Shown here: positions 51,501 to 58,884 of the stretch, piece by piece
Numbering within the stretch: position 1 is the stretch's first letter
Layout of the letters: each line of letters starts with the position of its first letter
Origin: Streptosporangium sp. NBC_01756
Lineage (GTDB): Bacteria; Actinomycetota; Actinomycetes; Streptosporangiales; Streptosporangiaceae
Length of the DNA stretch: 64,000 bases
Direction of reading: 5' to 3'
Assembly: GCF_035917975.1 (NCBI RefSeq)
Contig: NZ_CP109130.1
Coordinates: forward strand, 8,060,001-8,124,000
Notes under the pieces: model-generated
What the model was told of the DNA's origin: nothing
The model's input: only the letters and a program-made list of their open reading frames with translations
Databases searched by the model: none
Program-made: the position numbers and the translations under genes

Positions 51501-52108
51501 AGGTCACCGCCTCCAGTTCGGGGGTCCAGCCGGGCACCGTCCGCACCGGCAAGCTGCTGGTGCGCTCGGCGAGCGGCCGCAACCCGCAGCTCGAGATCAC
51601 CGTGACGGTCGTGGTGCCCAAGCTCCAGGTCGCCGTCGAGGTGGGCGGGACCAAGGACGTCGTCGACGCCGTCGGGGACCGCTGGAGCGCCGACCGGAAG
51701 TACGGCACCGGCGGCTACGGTTACGTCGGCAGCGGCACGAAGACGAGCACGGCCAGTAAGACGATCAAGGGCACCACCGAGCAGACGCTGTTCAAGAGTG
51801 CCCGCGAGTCGATGCTGGAGTACCGGTTCGACCAGGTGCCCAACGGCACCTACACCGTCGAGCTCGGCTTCGCCGACACCCGGAACACCGCCGCGGGCAA
51901 GCGCGTCTTCGACGTCCTCGTCGAGGGCGAGCTCGCGATCCCCGCGCTGGACCTGGCCCTGGAGTCCGGCACCTACACCGCCGTCACCCGGCAGTACACG
52001 GTGAAGGTCACCGACGGCCAGCTCAACCTGCGGTTCGCCAAGCGGTTCGGTGACCCCATCGTCAACGCCATCCGCGTCTCCGAACGCCCCGACAAGGCCA
52101 CTCCGTAA
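48596..52108 (+). CDS. Secreted subtilisin-like (S8) protease with multiple accessory domains
   Basis: About 1,170 residues. A signal peptide (about 1-31, ending AQAAP) and an I9-like prodomain are followed by an S8 catalytic domain with Asp187 (VVANIDSGV), His234 (NDHGTHT) and Ser405 (SGTSMASPH). Then come two carboxypeptidase-regulatory-like beta domains (about 480-630), a region with FPFYG and NGFLNF, a third regulatory-like domain (about 830-905), a BACON-like domain (about 915-1010) and a malectin-like domain (about 1020-1165). The enzyme probably degrades extracellular protein while bound to carbohydrate. The GTG start at 48596 follows GAAGGAG, six bases away; an upstream ATG at 48536 is unlikely. 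Preceded by an AT-rich promoter region. Confidence 0.9.
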   Translation: MSNPPRHWRVVLTGTVTALTLMLPQGVAQAAPEPQKIDESVLADLSVDDKATFWVRLKSDADLSAARRAKTKIDKAKQVFQAKTELAATSQAGLRKLLTAQHADFTPFWIANAVQVTGDAKLAAEIADLSEVERIEPSRVVKLPEPLPGKEVAKVDAVEWNIDRVNAPRVWSELGTRGEGIVVANIDSGVQFDHPALAAQYRGKKADGSVDHNYNWFDPAGICPSDAPCDNNDHGTHTMGTMVGGEGANTIGVAPGAKWIAAKGCETNSCSDASLLAAGQWVLAPTDLNGANPRPDLAPDIVNNSWGGAGFDPWYKETVEAWVAAGIFPAFSNGNVTAAGCNSSGSPGQYGSSYSAGAFDVGNAIASFSTRGTGENGEIKPNLAAPGVNVRSSIPGGYDSISGTSMASPHVAATVALMWSASPALQGDIASTRELLDRTAIDVNDTRCGGTAADNNIWGEGRLDTFAAVQAAPVGALGALQGTVTAGGSPVASATLTVTGPLGRTVTTAQDGTYTLPRLLEGDYQITVKKFGYGDATATATVVADQTTTKDVTLTQQPSGTVSGTVTAAGTPEVGATVVAVGTPVSAVTDAAGRYELTLPNGDYELKTTPLSRCAGGLTVPITLNGDLTKDIELPRRTDSFGYTCTSGTEAYVAGTAKQTLTGDDAAQPITLPFTFPFYGAGQTAGWISSNGFLNFAASSTTASNGTLPSTAAPNAAIYPYWDDLVLDAQSGVYTATVGTAPKRTFVIEWRDAKFYSDPDLRISFSALLGEDGSIGFRYKGIGSERAAGTSATVGIESAGGTDALQYSANSAALADGQSLTFIASRHGMLAGTVTDANDGKPLAGATVKVGDVATFTTGADGTFLGQVLVGDYQVEVSKENYGTFTQEVTVTAGTLTRVDTALATGQVTASVGELTLVMPAGATRTGTVELANLGGATAYTVVTEPAQDWLTVTPAAGQLGSGQSATLKVTASSSGVQPGTVRTGKLLVRSASGRNPQLEITVTVVVPKLQVAVEVGGTKDVVDAVGDRWSADRKYGTGGYGYVGSGTKTSTASKTIKGTTEQTLFKSARESMLEYRFDQVPNGTYTVELGFADTRNTAAGKRVFDVLVEGELAIPALDLALESGTYTAVTRQYTVKVTDGQLNLRFAKRFGDPIVNAIRVSERPDKATP

Positions 52109-52123
52109 CGGCCACGACCACCG

Positions 52124-52160
52124 CCCGGCCCGTCCCGCCCCCGTGGCGGGCCGGGCCGGG
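52124..52160. terminator. Strong hairpin between convergent subtilase and copA genes
   Basis: Arms CCCGGCCCGTCCCGCC (52124-52139) and GGCGGGCCGGGCCGGG (52145-52160) pair over 16 positions with one mismatch, with a five-base loop. There is no T-run. It sits midway between two converging genes and can serve both strands. Confidence 0.75.
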
Positions 52161-52184
52161 CCCGTTGTCATCCGAAGCAGGGCG

Positions 52185-54434
52185 CTATCTGAAACCGCGC
52201 AACCGCAGGCTGTTGCTGACCACGAAGACCGAGGAGAACGCCATGGCGGCTCCGGCGATCATCGGGTTGAGCAGGCCGAGCGCGGCCAGCGGCAGGGCGG
52301 CCACGTTGTAGGCGAAGGCCCAGAACAGGTTGCCCTTGATGGTGGCGAGGGTGCGGCGGGACAGGCGGATGGCGTCGGCGGCCACCCGCAGATCGCCGCG
52401 GACCAGGGTGAGGTCGGAGGCCTCGATGGCCGCGTCCGTGCCGGTGCCCATGGCCAGGCCCAGGTCGGCCTGGGCGAGCGCGGCGGCGTCGTTGACACCG
52501 TCACCCACCATGGCCACCGACCGGCCCTCGGCCTGCAGGCGCTTGACGACGTCGACCTTCTCGGCGGGCAGCACCTCGGCGATCACCTCGTCGATGCCCA
52601 CCTCGGCGGCGACCGACCGGGCGACGGCGGTGTTGTCGCCGGTGAGCAGCACCGGAGTCAGTCCCAGCGCGCGCAGCCGCCGGACGGCCTCGGCCGAGGT
52701 CGGCTTGACGCTGTCGGCGACCACGAGGACCGCGCGGGCCTTGCCGTCCCAGCCGACCGCGACAGCCGTACGGCCGGCGGCCTGAGCCTCGGCGAGCGCC
52801 CGCTCCAGCTCGGGAGGCAGGTGCTGCGACCAGTCGGCCAGCAGCCGGGGGCGGCCCACCAGCACGGCGTGCCCGTCGACGACGCCCTGCACGCCGAGTC
52901 CTGCGACGCCTGCGAAGTCCTCCGGCGCGGGCAGCTCGCCCACCCGCTCGGCGGCGCCTCGGGCGACGGCCTGGGCGATCGGGTGCTCGGAGGCGTGCTC
53001 CAGGGCACCCGCCAGGCGCAGCACCTCCGTCTCGTCCTCGCCGTCGGCGAGGTGGACGTCGACGAGGGTCATCCTGCCCTCGGTGACGGTGCCGGTCTTG
53101 TCGAGCACCACGGTGTCGACGGTCCGGGTGGACTCCAGGACCTCGGGGCCCTTGATCAGGATGCCGAGCTGGGCTCCCCGGCCGGTGCCGACCAGCAGCG
53201 CGGTCGGCGTGGCGAGTCCCAGGGCGCAGGGGCAGGCGATGATCAGCACGGCCACCGCGGCGGTGAAGGCCGCGCCGGCGCCGCCTCCGGTGCCGAGCCA
53301 GTAGCCGAGCGTGCCGACGGCCAGCGCGATCACGATCGGGACGAAGATCCCGGAGATGCGGTCGGCCAGCCGCTGCACCTGCGCCTTGCCGGTCTGCGCC
53401 TCCTCCACCAGTCTGGCCATCTGGGCGAGCCGGGTGTCGGAGCCGATCCGGGTGGTGCGGACGACCAGGCGGCCTCCGGCGTTGACGGTCGCCCCGGTCA
53501 CCGCGTCGCCGGGCCGTACCTCGACCGGGACGGACTCGCCGGTGAGCATCGAGGCGTCGACCGCGGAGGTCCCCTCCTCGATCACGCCGTCGGTGGCGAT
53601 CTTCTCGCCCGGCCGGACCACGAACCGGTCCCCGACCACGAGTCGATCACTGGGGATGCGGATCTCCCTGCCGTCGCGCAGCACGGCGACGTCTTTCGCG
53701 CCGAGCTCCATCAGGGCGCGCAGCGCCGCCCCCGCGCGGCGCTTGGAGCGGGCCTCGAAGTAACGTCCCGCCAGGATGAACGCCGTCACGCCGGCGGCGG
53801 CCTCCAGGTAGATGTTGCCCGAGCCGTCGGTGCGCTCGATGGTGAACGCGAACGGGTGGGTCATACCGGGGGTGCCCGCGCTGCCGAGGAACAGCGCCCA
53901 CAGCGACCAGCCGAACGCGGCGATCGTGCCGAGCGAGACCAGGGTGTCCATGGTGGCGGCGCCGTGGCGCAGGTTGGTCCAGGCCGCCCGGTGGAACGGC
54001 CAGCCCGCGTAGACCACCACGGGCGCGGCGAGGGTGAGCGACAGCCACTGCCAGTAGGTGAACTGCAGGGGCGGGATCATCGCCATCGCGATCACCGGTA
54101 CGGCGAGCACCACGGCGGTGATCAGCCGGTTGCGCAGCGGAGCCAGTTCGTCGGCCGGTTCGCCCGGGGAGTCGTCCCGCGCCGTGCCGCTCTCCGGTTC
54201 CGGGGGGAGCGCGGCGGTGTAACCGGTCTTCTCGACTTCGGCGATGAGGTCGTGGGGGTCGATCCCTTCGTCGAAGGCGACCTTGGCCTTCTCGGTGGCG
54301 TAGTTGACCGTCGCGGTGACGCCGTCGAGCTTGTTGAGCTTGCGCTCGATCCGGTTGGCGCACGACGCGCAGGTCATGCCGCCGATCGAGAGTTCGACGG
54401 TGTTCTGCGGCCTGTCGTCGGTGAGGGAGGACAT
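52185..54434 (-). CDS. copA: Copper-exporting P1B-type ATPase
   Basis: A 749-residue P1B ATPase. One N-terminal metal-binding domain has GMTCASC at residues 19-25. The CPC motif for Cu(I) is at 401-403, the phosphorylated Asp is Asp445 in DKTGT, and SEHPIAQA and GDGVNDAAAL complete the ATPase signature. The ATG at 54434 follows AGGAG; the 39 residues before it are Pro/Arg-rich and rejected. It exports Cu(I) from the cytoplasm, fed by the CopZ-type chaperone encoded upstream. It ends the csoR-copZ-(His-rich protein)-copA operon. Confidence 0.97.
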   Translation of the reverse strand: MSSLTDDRPQNTVELSIGGMTCASCANRIERKLNKLDGVTATVNYATEKAKVAFDEGIDPHDLIAEVEKTGYTAALPPEPESGTARDDSPGEPADELAPLRNRLITAVVLAVPVIAMAMIPPLQFTYWQWLSLTLAAPVVVYAGWPFHRAAWTNLRHGAATMDTLVSLGTIAAFGWSLWALFLGSAGTPGMTHPFAFTIERTDGSGNIYLEAAAGVTAFILAGRYFEARSKRRAGAALRALMELGAKDVAVLRDGREIRIPSDRLVVGDRFVVRPGEKIATDGVIEEGTSAVDASMLTGESVPVEVRPGDAVTGATVNAGGRLVVRTTRIGSDTRLAQMARLVEEAQTGKAQVQRLADRISGIFVPIVIALAVGTLGYWLGTGGGAGAAFTAAVAVLIIACPCALGLATPTALLVGTGRGAQLGILIKGPEVLESTRTVDTVVLDKTGTVTEGRMTLVDVHLADGEDETEVLRLAGALEHASEHPIAQAVARGAAERVGELPAPEDFAGVAGLGVQGVVDGHAVLVGRPRLLADWSQHLPPELERALAEAQAAGRTAVAVGWDGKARAVLVVADSVKPTSAEAVRRLRALGLTPVLLTGDNTAVARSVAAEVGIDEVIAEVLPAEKVDVVKRLQAEGRSVAMVGDGVNDAAALAQADLGLAMGTGTDAAIEASDLTLVRGDLRVAADAIRLSRRTLATIKGNLFWAFAYNVAALPLAALGLLNPMIAGAAMAFSSVFVVSNSLRLRGFR

Positions 54435-54462
54435 CACCTGCTCCTTTCTCGTCACGTCCGCG

Positions 54463-55488
54463 TCAGTGGTCGTGGTCGCCGTGTGAACCGGGCTTCGACG
54501 GAGTGGCCGTCGGCTCCGGGCCCGAGGTCGTGGCCGGTGCGGGGAGCTCACCGGCGCGGACGGTGAAGCCCGCGGTGCGCACGGTTCCGTTGTGCTGGAA
54601 GTCCAGGAAGAGGCGGTAGTCGCCCCGGCTGGGCACCTCGGCGTAGAAGGTGATCCCCGGGCCGGCGGGTGTGCTGCCGTCGCCCGGCGCTCCGTCGGGG
54701 TGCACGTGCAGGTAGGCCAGGTCTCCGGCGCGCAGCGCGACCAGATGGCCGTAGGCGCCCAGGTAGGGCTGCAGGTCGGTGACCGGGTGGCCGTCCTTGC
54801 TCACCTTCAGGGTCAGCTTACTTGAGGCGCCCGGGACCAGGTCGCCGTCGAGGGTGACGGCGTATCCGTCCACGTTCGCGGTACGGTCGACCGCCGGCAG
54901 CACCTTGGGCTCGTAGTCGCCGGAGGCGTGCAGGTCGGTGCCGAGGGTCAGCCCGGTGCCCCCCTCGGCGGCGAAGTCGGCGAACGCCCGGTAGGCGCCC
55001 GCCGCGGGCAGTGTCAGCCTCACCGACCAGACGCCGTCCCCGGCCTCTTCCGGGTGCAGGTGCCGGAAGAGGCCCAGATCGCGGGAGACCACGATGAAGT
55101 GCAGCTTCTTGTCGTGTTGCACCTGGTAGCCGGTGACGGGCCGGCCGTCGGGACCGGTGACGGTGAAGCGGAAGTCGGTCGCCTCGCCCGGCGTGATCGT
55201 CGTGGTCTCGGGGGTCAGGGTGTAGCCGTCCTGGGACACTTGAAGCCCTCCGGGGATGTGCGCCGCGGTTGCCGGGTCCGGTCGGCTGGTGGGCCCGTCG
55301 TGAGTCCCGTGGCTGCCGGCCGATGGCACGGAACTCGGCCGGCCGGTGACGGGCTCGCCGTGGGCTCCGTGACCGTCGGCGGCCGGTGGGGGACCGGCGG
55401 CACCCACGGCGTTGCCGGCTCCCAGGGCGCCGCCGAAGATCACGGCGAGCCCGAGGAGGTAGGCCCCGAGTTTCGCGGAAGTGTTCAC
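54463..55488 (-). CDS. Exported His-rich protein of the copper operon
   Basis: A 341-residue exported protein. A signal or anchor segment (about residues 5-30) is followed by a His-rich linker (DGHGAHGEP..., SHGTHDGPT), two beta-rich domains with repeated HLHPE/VHPDG segments (FRHLHPEE near 145, YLHVHPDG near 260) and a final GSHGDHDH tail. The His clusters suggest copper binding outside the membrane. The GTG start at 55488 overlaps the copZ stop (GTGA) and copA begins 28 bp downstream, so it is co-translated with copper genes. The family is common in actinobacterial copper operons but uncharacterised. Confidence 0.8.
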   Translation of the reverse strand: MNTSAKLGAYLLGLAVIFGGALGAGNAVGAAGPPPAADGHGAHGEPVTGRPSSVPSAGSHGTHDGPTSRPDPATAAHIPGGLQVSQDGYTLTPETTTITPGEATDFRFTVTGPDGRPVTGYQVQHDKKLHFIVVSRDLGLFRHLHPEEAGDGVWSVRLTLPAAGAYRAFADFAAEGGTGLTLGTDLHASGDYEPKVLPAVDRTANVDGYAVTLDGDLVPGASSKLTLKVSKDGHPVTDLQPYLGAYGHLVALRAGDLAYLHVHPDGAPGDGSTPAGPGITFYAEVPSRGDYRLFLDFQHNGTVRTAGFTVRAGELPAPATTSGPEPTATPSKPGSHGDHDH

Positions 55489-55697
55489 GACAGGGTCACC
55501 ACTTCGTATCCGGCCTCCTCGACGGCGGCCGTGATCGTGGCGTCGTCGATCGGGCCGTCACTGTCAACGGTGACCAGGCCGGTGGCCAGGTCCACCTGGA
55601 CCCCGGTGACCCCGGTGATCTCGCTGACCTCTTCGGTGACCGAGTTGACGCAGTGGCCGCAGGTCATGCCCTTGACGGTGTATGTGGTGGTGGTCAT
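55485..55697 (-). CDS. copZ: CopZ-like copper chaperone (HMA domain)
   Basis: A 70-residue HMA-domain protein. The metal motif GMTCGHC is at residues 10-16, and the chain fits one ferredoxin-like fold. It should carry Cu(I) to CopA. I prefer the ATG at 55697, behind GGAAAG; an ATG at 55715 would add six residues. Its stop overlaps the next gene by four bases. Confidence 0.95.
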   Translation of the reverse strand: MTTTTYTVKGMTCGHCVNSVTEEVSEITGVTGVQVDLATGLVTVDSDGPIDDATITAAVEEAGYEVVTLS

Positions 55698-55748
55698 GGC
55701 GATCACTCTTTCCATATGCCGGCTGCTGGGTGCCGGTCTCTGTGCTGA

Positions 55749-56030
55749 TCAGGAACGGACGAGGCGGGCGATGGCGTCGGAGGCTTCCTTGATCTTGGCC
55801 TCTGCCTCGGCGCCGCCCTTCGCGGTGGCGTCGGCGACGCAGTGCGCCAGGTGCTCCTCAAGGAGGGCGAGGGAGAAGGACCGCAGGGCGCGGTCGGCCG
55901 CCGACACCTGGGTGAGGATGTCGATGCAGTATCTGTCCTCTTCGACCATGCGTTGCAGCCCGCGCACCTGGCCCTCGATGCGGCGTAGCCGCCGGAGGTG
56001 GTCCTGCCTGGTGTCACTGTATCCGGCCAT
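55749..56030 (-). CDS. csoR: CsoR-family copper-sensing repressor
   Basis: A 93-residue helical repressor of the DUF156/CsoR family. The Cu(I) ligands Cys35, His60 and Cys64 are in place (DRYCIDILTQ and EEHLAHCV). The N-terminal HLRRLRRIEGQVRGL is the DNA-binding helix of the family. It should release the operator when Cu(I) binds. The ATG at 56030 agrees with family length; a longer upstream frame covers the operator and is rejected. It is the first gene of the copper operon. Confidence 0.95.
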   Translation of the reverse strand: MAGYSDTRQDHLRRLRRIEGQVRGLQRMVEEDRYCIDILTQVSAADRALRSFSLALLEEHLAHCVADATAKGGAEAEAKIKEASDAIARLVRS

Positions 56031-56072
56031 CTTCCCCCCTCTGGTCACTCGCGTCTCGATTACCGTAACACC

Positions 56073-56089
56073 ATACCCCCCTATCGTAT
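56073..56089. promoter_or_regulatory. CsoR-type operator
   Basis: ATACCCCCCTATCGTAT has ATAC/GTAT ends and the C-run of known CsoR boxes. It lies 43 bp upstream of csoR, in the divergent spacer shared with the lipoprotein gene. Confidence 0.65.
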
Positions 56090-56207
56090 TCCGCTCGGCA
56101 GGAGGTCCTCCTTTCGAAAAAAGGCCCGCCACACCCGTCTGACAAAAGTGATTGTTGGGACTTCTGGGATGGTAGGGACATTCGTCTTCAAATTTATGGG
56201 GGTTGTG

Positions 56208-57239
56208 GTGTCTCGGTTCGACCGGACGGTGATGTGTGCGGTGGTCGCTTTCACGGCGGTGCTGTCAGGATGCTCGGCCGGAGAACCCACGGCCCCGCCG
56301 TCCGCTGCCGCCTCGCCCTCCTCCGCTGCCGCGTCGCCCGACCAGGGTGCCGGCACCGTGCAGCCGGCCGTCACGGCCGAGGAGGCCGGGAGCCTGCTGG
56401 CCCGCTACGTTCGGCTGAACAACAAGGCCAACAAGACCTTGGACGTCGGTCTCCTGCGGAGCTACGAAGGCGGGGCGAGCTTCGCGATCGACAGCGCCGA
56501 CTACGTCTCGGCGCGCGAGCTGAAGGCCAAGTCCGGCGGCGCCTTCACCTACGTCGACCCCGTCTTCCACGTTTCGGCCAAGGGGAGCAAGGAGTGGGTC
56601 CTGGCCACGGTCCGCCAGCAGGCCGTCAAAGGCGGCAATAAGAGCGACCGCCTCACCTACCTGCTGTTCTCCAAGGCTCCTGACGGGTGGCGGCAGATCT
56701 ACGCTCCCGACGGTGCGACGCGGGCCATGGCTCGGCCGAAGATCGACGTGACCGCCGCGGGTACGTTCGAAGAGCTTCCCCTCGCCGCCTCAACCGGGCT
56801 GATGGCCTCCCCGGGGAACTTCGCCAAGCTCTACGCCAGGCAGCTGACCGGCAAGGGGACGCCGGAGGCCAAGGCCCGGTTCGCCGTGGACGACGATCTG
56901 GTCAACCAGGCGGCGACCAACCGCAGGAACATGAACCGCTACGCCCGGGTCACCGAGAAGGTCCGGCCGGCAACCGAATACCCCTCACTCGCGCTGCGCG
57001 CCGCCGACGGGGGAGCCCTGGTGTTCACCACGCTGGCCCGCACCTCGCGCTACGACGTACGGCCGGGCAACTACGTCTACAACGAGCAACTCGCCTCGCT
57101 GACCGGCCGGCAGCACCGTTTCATGATCGTGAATGACCTGATCGAGGTGGTGGCCCACATCCCGCCCAAGAATGCCCGGCTTCAGCGATTCACCGTGCTG
57201 GGCTCCTACCGGGGGGCCGTCTCGGGGAGCGGTTCCTGA
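56208..57239 (+). CDS. Lipoprotein of unknown function
   Basis: About 343 residues. The signal ends AVLSGC (lipobox Cys22), then a Ser/Ala/Pro linker. The mature part has no recognised catalytic motif; it is an alpha/beta exported domain with AEEAGSLLARYVRLNNKANK near the start. The GTG at 56208 is five bases after GGGGG; ATGs at 56196 and 56169 are alternatives. It is divergent from csoR, so the CsoR operator may also affect it. It ends 64 bp from the convergent efeO gene. Confidence 0.75.
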   Translation: MSRFDRTVMCAVVAFTAVLSGCSAGEPTAPPSAAASPSSAAASPDQGAGTVQPAVTAEEAGSLLARYVRLNNKANKTLDVGLLRSYEGGASFAIDSADYVSARELKAKSGGAFTYVDPVFHVSAKGSKEWVLATVRQQAVKGGNKSDRLTYLLFSKAPDGWRQIYAPDGATRAMARPKIDVTAAGTFEELPLAASTGLMASPGNFAKLYARQLTGKGTPEAKARFAVDDDLVNQAATNRRNMNRYARVTEKVRPATEYPSLALRAADGGALVFTTLARTSRYDVRPGNYVYNEQLASLTGRQHRFMIVNDLIEVVAHIPPKNARLQRFTVLGSYRGAVSGSGS

Positions 57240-57252
57240 CCGCTCGCCGGCA

Positions 57253-57294
57253 CCCGGCCGGTCCCGCCCGCGGTGCGAGGGGGAGCCGGCCGGG
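57253..57294. terminator. Hairpin between convergent lipoprotein and efeO genes
   Basis: Arms CCCGGCCGG (57253-57261) and CCGGCCGGG (57286-57294) pair perfectly. The loop is 24 bases and there is no T-run. Its convergent location fits a bidirectional terminator. Confidence 0.4.
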
Positions 57295-57302
57295 CAGGTG
57301 GC

Positions 57303-58466
57303 TCACTTCACGACGGCGGCGGCGATCCTGCTGATCGGCTCGGCCAGCGCGTTGATCGCGTCGGACAGCTTCCTCAGCTCCTCCTTGGACAGCTTGCCGT
57401 GCAGCTTCCAGCCGTCGCCCTCGCGGTGCGCGTCCAGGGCGGTCTCGGCGGCGGCGAACTTCGCGTCGAGCGTCTTGACCAGGTCGGGAGAGCGTTCCTC
57501 CAGCACCGGGCGCAGTGCCTGGACGGCCGCCTTGGAGCCCTCCAGGTTGGCGTCGAAGTCCCACAGGTCGGTGTGCGACCAGATGTTCTCCTCACCGGTG
57601 ATCTTCCTGGTCGCCACCTCGTCGAGCAGTTCCTTGGCGCCGTCGGCGAGCTGGACGGGGGACAGCCGCGCGGCGGCGGACTTGTTCACGACGGTGGTGA
57701 CGTCGGCCATGAGCTTGTCGGCGATCGGACCGTCCGTGGAGACATCCTTCTTGACCCACAGGTCCTTCTCGATCCGGTGGTAGCCGGTCCACTCCTGGCC
57801 GTCCTCGAGGTCGGCCTCGCGGGCGTCGATGGCCGGATCGAGGTCGCCGAAGATCTCCGCGACGGGTTCGATGCGCTCCCAGTAGGTGCGCGCTACCGGA
57901 TAGAGGCCCTTGGCCTTGCCGATGTCGCCGGCCTTGACGGCACCGACGAACTCCCGGGTCTTGACCAGCAGCGTCTCGCTCTGCGACGTGATGTAGCGCT
58001 TGTATCCCGCGATGGCCTCCGCCAGCCTGGCGTCGTCGGCCGGCGGCTGGTGCAACCCGCTGACCTTCAGCGGGTTGCGGATGCCCTTGCCGACCGTGCC
58101 GGGCTTGCACGTTGTCTCGTAGTCGCCGGCCGGCAGGTCGACGACGACCTCGCGGGTCAGGCCGGGGACGATGTTCTCCACTTCGCCCATCACCCGGTCG
58201 CCCGGCGCGTAGACGTAGAACTCGGTGACCTTGGAGCCGGCGTTGGTGATGGCGAAGGTGGAGGTGCCGGTGCTCACCTCGTTGACCGCGACCTTGCACT
58301 CGGTGTCGGTCGCCGTGACAGTGATCCTGTCGTTCTTGTCGTTCATGGCGTTCTTGGTGGGAGCGGAGCTCGCGGAGTCCCCGTTGCCCGCCTGGGGCTC
58401 ACCCGAGCAGGCGGACAGCGCGGTGAGGGCCAGACCGGTGGCGGCGAGAGCGATGGGCGTACGCAT
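57303..58466 (-). CDS. efeO: EfeO-type iron-uptake lipoprotein
   Basis: A 387-residue exported protein. The signal ends ALSAC (lipobox Cys20). An N-terminal cupredoxin-like domain (about residues 45-135) is followed by an M75/imelysin-type domain with the metal motif HRIEKDLW (HxxE). This is the full-length EfeO layout, which binds and passes ferrous or ferric iron to EfeU. The ATG at 58466 is 13 bp after the efeU remnant. No efeB gene follows. With efeU broken, EfeO has no partner at this locus. Confidence 0.95.
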   Translation of the reverse strand: MRTPIALAATGLALTALSACSGEPQAGNGDSASSAPTKNAMNDKNDRITVTATDTECKVAVNEVSTGTSTFAITNAGSKVTEFYVYAPGDRVMGEVENIVPGLTREVVVDLPAGDYETTCKPGTVGKGIRNPLKVSGLHQPPADDARLAEAIAGYKRYITSQSETLLVKTREFVGAVKAGDIGKAKGLYPVARTYWERIEPVAEIFGDLDPAIDAREADLEDGQEWTGYHRIEKDLWVKKDVSTDGPIADKLMADVTTVVNKSAAARLSPVQLADGAKELLDEVATRKITGEENIWSHTDLWDFDANLEGSKAAVQALRPVLEERSPDLVKTLDAKFAAAETALDAHREGDGWKLHGKLSKEELRKLSDAINALAEPISRIAAAVVK

Positions 58467-58478
58467 GATGCTCCTGTT

Positions 58479-58707
58479 TCAGGCGGTGGTGGTGACAGCG
58501 GGCGTCGGTCGCTTGGATTGCGGGCGGAGGAAGAGGATCAGCGTGGGCACCGCATGAACGACCCAGGCGGCGGTCTCCGCCATGCTCGGCTACGAGTGAC
58601 ACGGCCCTGCGGTCGCCCCTGACCAGGAACGCGACGAGAACGGAGACCACGAGCGTGGCCTCCAGCCCTTCGCGCAGGCCGATGGGGTAGCTGGTGAACA
58701 CCGACAC
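58479..58707 (-). pseudogene. efeU: efeU iron permease with large internal deletion
   Basis: The start reads MSVFTSYPIGLREGLEATLV and continues VSVLVAFLVRGDRR, the EfeU/Ftr1 opening with its REGLE motif. After about 40 residues the frame shifts to AETAAWVVHAVPTLILFLRP and then a stop, which resembles the C-terminal end of an EfeU. Intact EfeU proteins have about 280 residues and two REGLE motifs; some 200 residues, including the second REGLE and most membrane segments, are missing. The GTG at 58707 still has a good ribosome binding site. I read it as an internal deletion with frameshift. Confidence 0.75.
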
Positions 58708-58716
58708 TCCTGAGTT

Positions 58717-58757
58717 TTAGGTAAAGGCTTGCCGGAATCAGGGCAGGCAACCTTACT
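58717..58757. promoter_or_regulatory. Possible iron boxes upstream of efeU
   Basis: TTAGGTAAAGGCTT (58717-58730) matches the left half of the IdeR/DtxR box TTAGGTTAGGCTAACCTAA with one extra base. AGGCAACCTTACT (58745-58757) looks like the opposite half. Neither is a full site, but their position fits iron repression of efeUO. Confidence 0.35.
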
Positions 58758-58884
58758 CCGTGACCACTCTCTCCTTCTCGAAGGAGCTTTATCGAGCGCC
58801 CGATCATGCGTATCCCCTGGAAGGAGGCCTGATGAGAGTCCGATCAGCGGGCTGCGCCGCCGCGCCTCCCGACTGCCCACCGCG

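Noticed and set aside
49631..52171. An 846-residue minus-strand frame across the subtilase gene
   Set aside because: It lacks any domain, and the subtilase frame has a complete catalytic triad and signal peptide.
52050..54566. An 838-residue plus-strand open frame across copA
   Set aside because: It lies antisense to a gene with every P1B-ATPase motif. The composition is typical of an antisense shadow.
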